Source: Natronococcus sp. A-GB1 (GTDB lineage: Archaea > Halobacteriota > Halobacteria > Halobacteriales > Natrialbaceae). From it: a stretch of DNA of 64,000 bases. Within the stretch, counting starts at the first letter, position 1, and each line of letters starts with the position of its first letter. Shown piece after piece: positions 34,907 through 42,932 of the stretch. A program made the translations under genes and the position numbers. The DNA lies in contig NZ_JARUKW010000015.1 in assembly GCF_029688845.1 (NCBI RefSeq), positions 62,001 through 126,000 on the forward strand, read 5' to 3'. Below the pieces are notes generated by a model. The model searched no databases. It was not told where the DNA came from and saw only the letters and a program-made list of their open reading frames with translations.

Positions 34907-35980
34907 TTATTCGATCGGAAACCGAAGAATCGCGCCGATCCCGTCGAAGGCGTCGGCGAACCGATTGCCGTTCGGGAAGTCGTCAGGCACGACCAGCGCC
35001 TCGCCGCCTTGCTCCTCGGCTCGCTCGCCTAACTTCTGGATCGACGTCCCCTCGAGAGTCGTCGAGAGCAACAGCGTGTCGACGGCCTCGTACTCGAGGG
35101 CGTCGTCGACGTCCGCGTTGCCGTACGCGACCTCGCCGGAGCCGACGTCGTCGAAAAAGCGATCGAGCGCCTCACCGACCGCCTCGCGGTCGCGCTCGTA
35201 GATCGCCTCCTGGCCCCTCTCGGCGAGCTGTTCGAGACCCTGCGTGGTGGCGTACTCGACGGTGAACTCGCCGGCGATCAGCTCCTCGAGGCGATGGTCG
35301 AGCTCGGCCTCCTCGCGGAACCGTTCGGTCGTTCCGGTCGTCCCGCCCAGCAACAGGCCGTCGATCTCGTCGTCCTCGACGAAGGTGACGGTCGCCCGCT
35401 CAGCGACGTCGCCGAAGAACTTGCGTTCTTGGCCTTCGCGGTCGCGCTCGAAGCGCTCGGCCGACTGACCGCCGGCGCCCGACTTGTCGGGGACGTCGCT
35501 GTCGAAGACGTCTATCTCCTCGACGCCCTCGTCGTCGAGCCGGCCCAGCGCCGCGCCGCCGCGCTCGACGACGAGCAGTCCGTACGTCGCCGAGGATTCG
35601 GTGACGGACTCGAGCGGCGAGAGGTCGAACTCGGTGGCGTGTGCGTAGATGGACCCCTGGATCTCGACAGGGGGGTCGTCGAACGTCGCCGTCAACAGGT
35701 CGCCGTCGGGGGCGCCGGCGTAGACAAGTAGGCCGTTGTCGGGAATCTCGTCGTACTCGCCCAGCCGATCGCGAACCGCCTCGAGGGCGTCGACGAGCGG
35801 TTTCGGGGACGACTGCTCGTCGAGCTGGGTCGCCTCGGCGTAGTCGGTCTCGACGGGCTGGCGGGCCTCGCCGATGGAGTCGCCGGGCGGAACGGCGAGC
35901 GAAACCAGGATATCCCGGTCGGCGGAAACGTTCGAGAGGCGGTCGAGTCGTTCGTGGAGGTCGTAGTTCGAGAATGACAT
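34907..35980 (-). CDS. eRF1/Pelota superfamily protein with GGQ motif (baeRF/Vms1-like)
   Basis: The 357-residue protein has the eRF1-like three-domain plan: an N-terminal region (LLVYAGAPDGDLL near residue 95), a central domain with GAGGQSAERFERDRE (GGQ about residue 163), and a C-terminal L7Ae-like domain (EYEAVDTLLLSTTLEG). GGQ inserts into the peptidyl-transferase centre to hydrolyse peptidyl-tRNA. Relatives are called baeRF or Vms1/Ankzf1-like and act on stalled ribosomes. It is not the main release factor by length. It ends 111 bases before the membrane PRC-barrel gene. Confidence 0.8.
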   Translation of the reverse strand: MSFSNYDLHERLDRLSNVSADRDILVSLAVPPGDSIGEARQPVETDYAEATQLDEQSSPKPLVDALEAVRDRLGEYDEIPDNGLLVYAGAPDGDLLTATFDDPPVEIQGSIYAHATEFDLSPLESVTESSATYGLLVVERGGAALGRLDDEGVEEIDVFDSDVPDKSGAGGQSAERFERDREGQERKFFGDVAERATVTFVEDDEIDGLLLGGTTGTTERFREEAELDHRLEELIAGEFTVEYATTQGLEQLAERGQEAIYERDREAVGEALDRFFDDVGSGEVAYGNADVDDALEYEAVDTLLLSTTLEGTSIQKLGERAEEQGGEALVVPDDFPNGNRFADAFDGIGAILRFPIE

Positions 35981-36092
35981 AGGCTCGAAGATCAGCTCGA
36001 GACGACGCGAGATGCGGTCTCGAACCGGAACTAGCTTTCTCTTTGGGGAGCGGCCGATTAGGAAGCCGGCCAGCGCTCTCAAGCACGCCGTC

Positions 36093-37094
36093 TCAGTCGG
36101 ACCGGGAGAACCGGGAGTCGTTCGGCACCGCCGTCCGATCGGACGAGTCGGCGGCGTTCGACCGCGGCCGCTCGAGCGGGAGCCGAGCGAACAGCCGTGA
36201 GCGGACGTCGACCGACTCGCTGCCGAGCACCGCAAAGCCCGCGAAGATCGTCAGGAAGCCGACGACCGCGAGCGGGGCAATCCGTTCGCCGAGGATCGCC
36301 CACCCGCCCAGCGTCGAGACGACGGGGACGACGTAGAACACCAGGTTGGCCTCGATCGCGCCTGTCTCGTCGAGCAGCGCGAAGTACGCGAGGTAGGCGA
36401 GGACGCCGGCGAAGACGCTGACGTACGCGAGCGCGGCGATCGCACTGGCGCTCCAGGTGATAGACGACGCCGACTCGCCGGCGGCAAGCGACAGCGCGTG
36501 GGAGAGCGCCGCGGCGAGGGGCAGTCCCCAGGCGATCCGGACCGAACTCGAGAGGGTCGCGTCGACCCGTCGGATGAGTACGGCGCCGAGGGCGGCGCTG
36601 GCCGCCCCGGCGAACAGGATCGCGCGTCCGAGGGCGTCGCCGCCGACCAGCATCGCGGGGTCGGGGCTGACGACGAGCGCGACGCCGACGAGGCCGAGCC
36701 CCATCCCGATCGCACCGCGACCGGAGAGGCGCTCAGTCGAGAGGAGCGCGGCCGCGAACACGGGCGTCAGGATCGGGTTGAGACTGAAGACGATCGCGCC
36801 GACGGCGCTGGTGGCGTACTGCTGGCCGACGAACAAAAGCGAGTTCGCCAGCCCGATGACCAGTCCGCCGGTCGCGAGTATCCCGATGATGTCGCCTGCG
36901 GTCGTCGGGGTAAGGTCCTCCCGCGAGAACCGGACGACTGCGTACGCGACCATGATGAGGGCCGCGATGTCGAAGCGCAGCGCCACGAACAGCAGCGGCG
37001 GGAAGTACTCGAGACCGGCCTTCGCGGCGACGAACGTGCCTCCGAAGAAGAGGCTCGCGAGCGCGAATAGGACGATCGTTCGCTTGGCGATCAC
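36093..37094 (-). CDS. EamA/DMT superfamily transporter
   Basis: The 333-residue protein has ten hydrophobic helices in two EamA repeats (about residues 8-140 and 150-290), with RIAWGLPLAAALSHAL in the middle and an acidic-basic C-terminal tail. Members export amino acids or other metabolites, or take up nucleotide sugars. The only good start is GTG at 37094. It is divergent from a FilR1-type regulator; three operator-like repeats lie in the 204-base gap, so it may be that regulator's target. Confidence 0.85.
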   Translation of the reverse strand: MIAKRTIVLFALASLFFGGTFVAAKAGLEYFPPLLFVALRFDIAALIMVAYAVVRFSREDLTPTTAGDIIGILATGGLVIGLANSLLFVGQQYATSAVGAIVFSLNPILTPVFAAALLSTERLSGRGAIGMGLGLVGVALVVSPDPAMLVGGDALGRAILFAGAASAALGAVLIRRVDATLSSSVRIAWGLPLAAALSHALSLAAGESASSITWSASAIAALAYVSVFAGVLAYLAYFALLDETGAIEANLVFYVVPVVSTLGGWAILGERIAPLAVVGFLTIFAGFAVLGSESVDVRSRLFARLPLERPRSNAADSSDRTAVPNDSRFSRSD

Positions 37095-37198
37095 CGACTG
37101 GACACCTCCGCAGTATCGAGCGTAAATAGTGTAGGTTCGAGATCTTCCATCTTGCTCTCGAGTACGAACACCGCACGTATAGGCTCGTTCGTAAAATA

Positions 37199-37267
37199 TT
37201 TCATATCGGGAAAGGTGGAAGTCCTGCGCGGGGATTTCATAGCGTGAAAACTTTTCATGGTGCGAAA
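37199..37267. promoter_or_regulatory. Three-copy operator-like array TTTCATnnnGnGAAA
   Basis: Three 15-base sites occur at 37199-37213 (TTTCATATCGGGAAA), 37235-37249 (TTTCATAGCGTGAAA) and 37253-37267 (TTTCATGGTGCGAAA), offset by 36 and 18 bases. The middle copy is a perfect TTTCA-N5-TGAAA inverted repeat; the others have one arm decayed to GAAA. They lie 32-100 bases before the regulator ATG and 105-173 bases before the transporter start, consistent with autoregulation and control of the transporter. Confidence 0.55.
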
Positions 37268-37298
37268 CCGACTTACACTCGGAGGACGCAGCGACCGT

Positions 37299-38093
37299 AT
37301 GGAATCGACGCTCGAGGAGATCGAGTTTCTCGCGCTGTCGGCCAACCGCGTCGAAGTCCTCGGACTGCTCGCCGACGGACGGCGAACGCGAGGCGAACTG
37401 GGCGAGGCGACGGGTGCCTCGCAGGCGACGCTCGGACGCATTCTGGGCGACTTCGAGGGCCGATCCTGGACTCGACGCGACGGCGACGCCTACGTGGCGA
37501 CGGCGACGGGACGACTCGTTGCTGAGGGATTTACCGATCTCCGGGAGATTCTCGAGACCGAGATGAAACTTCGGGAGGTAATCGACTACCTTCCGACCCA
37601 CGCGATGGACGTCGACCTGCAACGGCTGGCGGACGCGACGATCACTCGGCCCTCGCAGATGCGGCCGAACGCGCCGCTGTCGCGCCTGCTCGAGCTCCTG
37701 CGCGAGGGCGATGAGGTCCGGACGTTCTCCCACGCGTTCAACGAGCAGACGCTGACGGTCGTCCAGGAGCGAACGACCGCGGGCGACCAGCGGTTCAGGG
37801 GCGTCTTCTCCCGACGCGCGATCGAGGCGCTCGCCGAGGAATCGGGGCTACGAGACCGACTGCGATCGCTCGTCGAGTCCGACCGGGCCGAACTCAGAGT
37901 TCGGGACGAGGGGGTCCCGATCGCGGCGATGATCGTCGACGACGTCGTCTACCTGCTCCTTCGCGACGAGAACGGCGTCCTCCGGGCGTCGATCGACTCC
38001 GACGATCCGGCCGTCCGGGCGTGGGCCGAGGACACCTACGACCACTACTGGCGGACGGCGGATCCGCTCGAGGTCGAGGCGCTGTCATCCTGA
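37299..38093 (+). CDS. Winged-helix transcriptional regulator, FilR1-like (paralogue A)
   Basis: The 264-residue DNA-binding protein has an N-terminal winged helix (about residues 5-75, LEEIEFLALSANRVEVLGLL then GEATGASQATLGRILGDFEG) and a C-terminal FilR1-like effector domain. Two paralogues are at 56167 and 58057. The ATG at 37299 is preceded by GGAGGAC 13 bases upstream; an ATG at 37257 lies inside the third operator copy and is not favoured. It probably regulates itself and the divergent EamA transporter. The ligand is unknown. Confidence 0.8.
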   Translation: MESTLEEIEFLALSANRVEVLGLLADGRRTRGELGEATGASQATLGRILGDFEGRSWTRRDGDAYVATATGRLVAEGFTDLREILETEMKLREVIDYLPTHAMDVDLQRLADATITRPSQMRPNAPLSRLLELLREGDEVRTFSHAFNEQTLTVVQERTTAGDQRFRGVFSRRAIEALAEESGLRDRLRSLVESDRAELRVRDEGVPIAAMIVDDVVYLLLRDENGVLRASIDSDDPAVRAWAEDTYDHYWRTADPLEVEALSS

Positions 38094-38261
38094 GGTACTG
38101 AACCGCCAGCAGCACCGACTTCGATAACGGTGGCTCGTCGTCGAGTTCGCACTCGAGGTCCGTCTCCGCGTTCTGGTGTCGACAGCTATGGCTGCCGGGT
38201 TGCGAACCGCCACACAAGCGCTTTGGAAATCGCGGTCGTCTCCTGCCGACTACTGCCCCAT

Positions 38262-38864
38262 CTATCCACTATCCTGTGCAGAGTCGGGGATCGCGTCGGC
38301 CTCGACGGAGTCCGGCACGTCGTGGACGATCACCTCGCCGTCCTCGACGGTGATGTCGAGGAGACTGGTCGCCTCGTAGGGGGTATCGTCGAGCGCGGAG
38401 TCGCCGACCTTCCGCATGACGACGACGACGTCGACGATTTCCGCGCCGATCTCGTCGAGGGATTCACAGATCGCCGCTAAGGTGCCGCCCGTCGAGAGCA
38501 TGTCGTCGAGGACCACCACGCGGTCGCCCTCGGCGACGTCGTTGATGTACATCTCCGACTCCGAGTACCCCGTCTCCTGGTGGAGCGACACCTCGCCCTC
38601 GAGCCCGTAGGGACGTTTGCGGATCACCACGAGCGGGATATCGGTCTGGAGGGACACCGCGGTCGCGAGGTGGATTCCCATCGCCTCGGGGGCGACGATC
38701 TTGTCGACCTCGAGGTTGGCGGTTCGCATGACCTCGACGACGACCTCCCGCAGCAGGGCGGGCTCGAGCTGGGGGACGCCGTTGCTGATCGGGTGGACAA
38801 GGTACTCGTAGCCGTCTTTGTCGATGATCGGTGCGTCGTCGAGCGAGGCGAGCAGGCGCTCCAT
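38262..38864 (-). CDS. hpt: Hypoxanthine/guanine phosphoribosyltransferase
   Basis: The 200-residue purine PRTase shows [16 protein letters not shown] (about residues 118-133), the PRPP loop of the APRT-like archaeal HGPRTase group, plus [19 protein letters not shown] and [12 protein letters not shown]. It converts hypoxanthine or guanine and PRPP to IMP or GMP for salvage. The assignment to hpt rather than adenine PRTase follows the haloarchaeal family name and is likely but not proven. It sits alone, 51 bases from gldA on the same strand. Confidence 0.85.
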   Translation of the reverse strand: MERLLASLDDAPIIDKDGYEYLVHPISNGVPQLEPALLREVVVEVMRTANLEVDKIVAPEAMGIHLATAVSLQTDIPLVVIRKRPYGLEGEVSLHQETGYSESEMYINDVAEGDRVVVLDDMLSTGGTLAAICESLDEIGAEIVDVVVVMRKVGDSALDDTPYEATSLLDITVEDGEVIVHDVPDSVEADAIPDSAQDSG

Positions 38865-38915
38865 GGCGTGGGTTCGGCCAATCCGAGTAAAAGCCGTTCG
38901 TTCTCAGCGGGCGGC

Positions 38916-40013
38916 TCAGTCGCCCGCGCGCCGTCGTGTGCCCAGGTCGTCGGCCGCCAGCAGCGCGTCACGGACCTCCTCGGCGCTCGCATCGAAGGCG
39001 TTGTGGATCGTCTCCCCTTCCGCGACCGCCGCCTGCGCAACCCGCTCGAGGTCGTCCTCGTCGGGGTCGTCGACTCCGAGCTCGCCGAGCGTGACGGGGA
39101 GTCCGAGTTCGATCGAAAAGTCGACCACGTCGTCGACGAACGCGTCGTCCCGTCCCTCGAGGACGAGCTGGGTGACGATTCCGACGTTGACCTTCTCGCC
39201 GTGGGTCGCGTGGTGGGTGGCCTCGAGCTGGGTGAGTCCGTTGTGGACCGAGTGGGCGGCCGCGATCCCGCCGTTTTCGAACCCCAGTCCGCTCAGGAGA
39301 GTGTTGGCCTCGGTCACCGCCTCGACGCCCTCGGTGACGATCCCCCGCTCGACGGCCTGCACCGCCGAGCGACCGTGCTCCCGCAGGAGATCGTAACAGA
39401 GTCTCGAGAGCGAATGGGCGGCGTGGGTCGGCCCCTCGTCGAAGAAGTTCTCGCCGTCGGCCCGGCGAACGGCATCGGCCTCGAACCAGGTCGCCATCGC
39501 GTCCGCGATCCCCGATCTGAAGAAACGAACGGGCGCGCCCGCGATCACTGCCGTGTCGACCAGCACCAGATCGGGGTGGTCCACGTAGAACCAGTAGCGC
39601 TCGAACTCTCCGTCCTCGGAGTAGATCACCGAGAGCGCCGACGTCGGCGCGTCCGTCGAGGCGATCGTCGGCACCGAGACCATCGCGCCGCCCGCGTTCT
39701 CCCGGACGGCTTTGGCCGTGTCGAGGGCCTTCCCGCCGCCGGCGCCGACGATCGCGTCAGCGTCGGCCTCGCGAGCGATCTCGGTGAGGCGGTCGATCTC
39801 GGCCTCCGAGGACTCGCCGCCGAACTCCTCGAGAATCGGTTCGACATCGGCGTCCTCGAGGCTCGCCTCGGCCCGATCGCCGACGATCTCGAGGACGTCG
39901 GCGTCGGCGAGCACCAGCGCCGACTCCCCACTGGGCGCGAGGCGGTCGCCGAGCTGGTCGAGGGCGTCGCGGCCCTGTACGTATGCTGCCGGTGATTTGA
40001 ACGATCGAATCAT
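38916..40013 (-). CDS. gldA: Glycerol dehydrogenase (iron/zinc ADH family)
   Basis: The 365-residue enzyme has GAGGGKALDTAKAV for NAD binding, PTIASTDAPTSALSVIY, and metal ligands in GIADAMATWFEA (Asp), AAHSVHNGL (His) and ATHGEKV (His). These match GldA, which oxidises glycerol to dihydroxyacetone, rather than the sn-glycerol-1-phosphate dehydrogenase EgsA. Glycerol is a common carbon source for haloarchaea (from Dunaliella). The ATG at 40013 lies at the edge of a perfect 7-bp palindrome; another in-frame ATG is at 40028. Confidence 0.85.
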   Translation of the reverse strand: MIRSFKSPAAYVQGRDALDQLGDRLAPSGESALVLADADVLEIVGDRAEASLEDADVEPILEEFGGESSEAEIDRLTEIAREADADAIVGAGGGKALDTAKAVRENAGGAMVSVPTIASTDAPTSALSVIYSEDGEFERYWFYVDHPDLVLVDTAVIAGAPVRFFRSGIADAMATWFEADAVRRADGENFFDEGPTHAAHSLSRLCYDLLREHGRSAVQAVERGIVTEGVEAVTEANTLLSGLGFENGGIAAAHSVHNGLTQLEATHHATHGEKVNVGIVTQLVLEGRDDAFVDDVVDFSIELGLPVTLGELGVDDPDEDDLERVAQAAVAEGETIHNAFDASAEEVRDALLAADDLGTRRRAGD

Positions 40014-40027
40014 GCGAGAATCTCGCA
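40013..40027. promoter_or_regulatory. Palindrome TGCGAGA-A-TCTCGCA at the gldA start
   Basis: A perfect 7-bp inverted repeat with one-base centre overlaps the first codons of gldA. A TATA-like CTATTTG lies about 25-30 bases before it, so the palindrome is near the predicted transcription start, a position used by archaeal repressors. Regulation is inferred only. Confidence 0.4.
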
Positions 40028-40138
40028 TCACGGAGGAACAAATAGGCGTTTCCTCGGGAGCTGACACGTTCGAGCCGAACTTCCGGAACACCACTGTTAG
40101 GCCAACCCGTTAGGTAGGTCGTCCGCCTAGCCACTCCG

Positions 40139-41782
40139 ATGACAGAGGTTTCCGTAGTCGGCGGCGGGATCGGCGGGCTCACCGCGGCACAGGAACTCGC
40201 CGAATGCGGGTTCGACGTGACCGTCTACGAGGCCAACGACCGGTTCGGCGGGAAGGCCCGTTCGATGCCGATCGACGGCGACCCCGGCGGACTGCACGGC
40301 GAGCACGGGTTTCGCTTCTTCCCGGCGTTTTACCGCCACGTCGTCGACACGATGGAGCGGATTCCCGACGACGGCGGAACGGTTGCCGATAACCTCGTCG
40401 AGACCGAGGCGACGCTGATCGCCAGCACTCACCGCCCGGACCGAGTCGCCGAAACCGGAAGCCCCGAGTCGCTCCGCGAGTGGCTCGAGGCGCTCCGGCC
40501 GGCGTTCGCCGAAGACTTGCCGCCCGAGGACGTTCGGTTCCTGCTCGAGCGGCTGGCGTACCTGCTGACGGCCTGCGAGGAGCGCCGCGAGAACGAACTC
40601 GACGACGTCTCCTGGTGGACGTTCATCGACGCAGAGAACCGCTCGCAGGAGTTCCAGGATCGGCTCGCCTTCGCCACCCAGTCGCTGGTCGCGCTCCGGC
40701 CGGAGGTCGGCAGCGCCCGGACAATTGGAACGATCTACATGCAGCTACTGTTCGGGCAGCTCGATCCGAGCCGGCCGACCGAACGGATCCTGAACGGGCC
40801 GACCAACGAGGCCTGGATCGATCCCTGGGTCGCGTACCTCGAGGAGCTCGGTGTCGAGTTCCACCCGGCGACCCCGGTCCACGGGTTCGAGGTCGACAGG
40901 GGGCAGGTCGCGGGCCTCGAGCTGGCTGATGGGAACCGAGTCCGAAGCGACGAGTACGTCCTCGCGGTTCCCGTCGAGGTCGCCCCGAAGTTCGTCACGC
41001 CGGAGCTAGCTCGAGTCGCGCCCGAGCTCCGACGGATCGACCGCCTCGAGACGGCCTGGATGAACGGGATCCAGTTCTACCTCCGCGAGGACATCGAGCT
41101 GACCCGCGGCCACCAGGTGTACGCCGACGCCCCCTGGGCGCTGACGTCGATCTCTCAGCGGCAGTTCTGGACGGGGTACGACCTCGACGAGCACGGTCCC
41201 GAGGAGGTCGAGGGCGTCCTCTCGGTGATCGCCTCAGACTGGGATACACCCGGAATCGTCTACGACAAGCCCGCACGACGGTGTTCCCGCAAGGAGGTCG
41301 CGACGGATATCTGGGAGCAGCTCAAACGACACCTCGACGGCCCCGAGACACGGCTCACGGACGATCTGCTGGTCGACTGGTTCCTCGATCCCGCACTCGT
41401 CGAAGTCGGCAGTGACCCCGTCGAAGGGGTCGAGAACCGCTCCCCGCTGCTGATCAACACGGTCGGTGCGTTGCGAAACCGTCCCCCCGCAGATGTCGGC
41501 GTTCCGAACCTGACGATCGCGAGCGACTACGTCCGGACCAACAGCGACCTGGCGTCGATGGAGTCGGCCAACGAGGCCGGGCGCCGGGCCGCGAACGCGA
41601 TCTGTCGGCGCCACGGCGTTCGCGAAACCGCGCGGATCTGGGAGCTCGAGGAGCCCGCGGTGCTCGAGCCGTTCAAGCGCCAGGATCGGATCCGGTACCG
41701 ACTCGGGCTGCCCCACCCCGGAGCGGTGACCCAGTCGATTCGACGGGTGACGAGTCGGCTGGGCGGTCGAGGTCGAGCCTGA
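40139..41782 (+). CDS. FAD-dependent amine-oxidase/phytoene-desaturase-like oxidoreductase
   Basis: The 547-residue flavoprotein begins MTEVSVVGGGIGGLTAAQEL (Rossmann GxGxxG) followed by VYEANDRFGGKARSM, the typical FAD-binding pair. GEHGFRFFPAFYRH resembles hydroxysqualene dehydroxylase/carotenoid-desaturase-type enzymes, and the terminal NLTIASDYVRTNSDLASMESANEAGRRAA is the second FAD contact. The substrate is unknown; isoprenoid oxidation is plausible. It is divergent from gldA and followed 31 bases later by a SHOCT protein gene. Confidence 0.83.
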   Translation: MTEVSVVGGGIGGLTAAQELAECGFDVTVYEANDRFGGKARSMPIDGDPGGLHGEHGFRFFPAFYRHVVDTMERIPDDGGTVADNLVETEATLIASTHRPDRVAETGSPESLREWLEALRPAFAEDLPPEDVRFLLERLAYLLTACEERRENELDDVSWWTFIDAENRSQEFQDRLAFATQSLVALRPEVGSARTIGTIYMQLLFGQLDPSRPTERILNGPTNEAWIDPWVAYLEELGVEFHPATPVHGFEVDRGQVAGLELADGNRVRSDEYVLAVPVEVAPKFVTPELARVAPELRRIDRLETAWMNGIQFYLREDIELTRGHQVYADAPWALTSISQRQFWTGYDLDEHGPEEVEGVLSVIASDWDTPGIVYDKPARRCSRKEVATDIWEQLKRHLDGPETRLTDDLLVDWFLDPALVEVGSDPVEGVENRSPLLINTVGALRNRPPADVGVPNLTIASDYVRTNSDLASMESANEAGRRAANAICRRHGVRETARIWELEEPAVLEPFKRQDRIRYRLGLPHPGAVTQSIRRVTSRLGGRGRA

Positions 41783-41813
41783 CTGGCCGCGAAAGCACCC
41801 GTTCGATACGTTG

Positions 41814-42191
41814 GTGATCGCCGTCGAACGTCCCCGTACGGCTGCCGACGAAACAGTCGTCCGAACCCTGCTGCTCGTTCTCGCCGTCCTGTTCTTGCTG
41901 TCGGTTTTGCTGATGCTGCTGGCCGTTCCGATGATGGGACTGAGGGGCGGCAGCCACGTGTGGACCCGGAACGAAACCGCAGGGTGGTTCACAGTCCTGT
42001 TGTGGCTGTTCCCGCTGGCTGTAATCCTCGGCGACGGCTACCTGCTGTATAGGGCTCTCGTCGGCTCCTCGAGTCGTCGCTCGGATCCGGCACTCGAGGA
42101 GCTACGAGTCGCGTACGCTCGCGGAGACCTCTCCGACGAGGAGTTCGAAAAGCGCCGGAATTGGCTCCGAAGCGAGGACGAACGGCCCTAA
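41814..42191 (+). CDS. SHOCT-domain membrane protein (paralogue 1)
   Basis: The 125-residue protein has two TM helices (about residues 15-42 and 58-82) and a C-terminal SHOCT motif (DPALEELRVAYARGDLSDEE). SHOCT modules are short helical pairs that mediate oligomerisation. A close paralogue is at 60122-60478 with nearly identical SHOCT sequence. I use GTG at 41814; a TTG one codon earlier is possible. The gap to the upstream flavoenzyme is 31 bases. Confidence 0.75.
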   Translation: MIAVERPRTAADETVVRTLLLVLAVLFLLSVLLMLLAVPMMGLRGGSHVWTRNETAGWFTVLLWLFPLAVILGDGYLLYRALVGSSSRRSDPALEELRVAYARGDLSDEEFEKRRNWLRSEDERP

Positions 42192-42258
42192 GCCGACCGC
42201 TCAGTGCTGGTGGAACCTCATACCTTACAGGGGCGAACGCGGGTCGCGACGTCGACGG

Positions 42259-42546
42259 TCAGTCGGAGCGGCTGGTCACGCGCAGCTCGCCGTCGACTTC
42301 GTAGAGGTAGCCCCGCTCGAGCAGCCGCGTGATCGCGTGCTCGGCGTCGACCCGCTCGAGCGCGGGCTCCTCGACTTCGGTGAGGATCGTCACCGCCCGC
42401 TCGCGATCGATTGCCGGAACCTCGTCGTGGCCGGTGCTCGAGTCGACGATCCGGGTCGACAGCACCTCGTAGGCGTCCGTGATCCACGACGGGAGCGGCG
42501 GGCGTGGGTTGTCAGTGAGAGACACAGTCAACTCTCCGTTATCCAT
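42259..42546 (-). CDS. Conserved haloarchaeal hypothetical protein
   Basis: The 95-residue acidic protein contains a winged-helix-like ending (DAEHAITRLLERGYLYEVDGELRV) that may bind nucleic acid or protein. The ATG at 42546 is about 20-28 bases from an AT-rich AATTAAGTAATA element, so the transcript is probably leaderless. No partner genes are evident. Confidence 0.65.
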   Translation of the reverse strand: MDNGELTVSLTDNPRPPLPSWITDAYEVLSTRIVDSSTGHDEVPAIDRERAVTILTEVEEPALERVDAEHAITRLLERGYLYEVDGELRVTSRSD

Positions 42547-42612
42547 ACTTATCAACGCCGTATTACTTAATTGTACCCGCCGAATTCCTGCCGTGCGTAC
42601 GCCAGCGTTCGA

Positions 42613-42765
42613 TCAGGGCTGTTTCGAACCGATATCAGTATCTTCGTGCTCGTTCTCGCCGTGTTCCGCCAGTTTCTGCTGGGAGTCGAAGGCCTCCTCG
42701 CAGACCGGGCAGGGGAACGCACTCGATTCTTCGACGTTCTCGTCGTCTCGCGGATCCATTACCAT
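42613..42765 (-). CDS. 50-residue C2H2 zinc-finger protein
   Basis: The small acidic protein contains one classical finger, CPVCEEAFDSQQKLAEH followed by GENEH (C-x2-C-x12-H-x4-H). Single C2H2 proteins in haloarchaea are often regulators or structural DNA-binding factors. The ATG at 42765 and a second Met two codons later are both possible. A palindrome CACAATAATTGTG lies 23-35 bases upstream. Confidence 0.75.
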   Translation of the reverse strand: MVMDPRDDENVEESSAFPCPVCEEAFDSQQKLAEHGENEHEDTDIGSKQP

Positions 42766-42787
42766 ACACGCCTGTCCTAACATCCGC

Positions 42788-42800
42788 CACAATAATTGTG
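42788..42800. promoter_or_regulatory. Palindromic TATA/operator CACAATAATTGTG
   Basis: A perfect 6-bp inverted repeat around one A sits 23-35 bases before the zinc-finger ATG, at the expected TATA position for a leaderless transcript. It could be both TATA element and operator. Confidence 0.4.
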
Positions 42801-42932
42801 AACGTTGCACACGATGGGTGTTCGGTCATCGGTTCGGTCATGGAATGGGTCCCAGCGCCGAATCGAGTGTCCGCAACTCGTCGGCGCGTCGAGGCCGCGT
42901 TACGGGAGTCCCTCGAGCAGTTACCGAGCGGC

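Noticed and set aside
37257-37298. Upstream ATG of the FilR1-like regulator as the true start
   Set aside because: It falls inside the third operator copy, while ATG 37299 has a good upstream GGAGG and matches the N termini of the two paralogues.
38916-40013. sn-glycerol-1-phosphate dehydrogenase (egsA)
   Set aside because: The PTIASTDAPTSALSVIY and GGGKALDTAKAV motifs match glycerol dehydrogenase GldA better.
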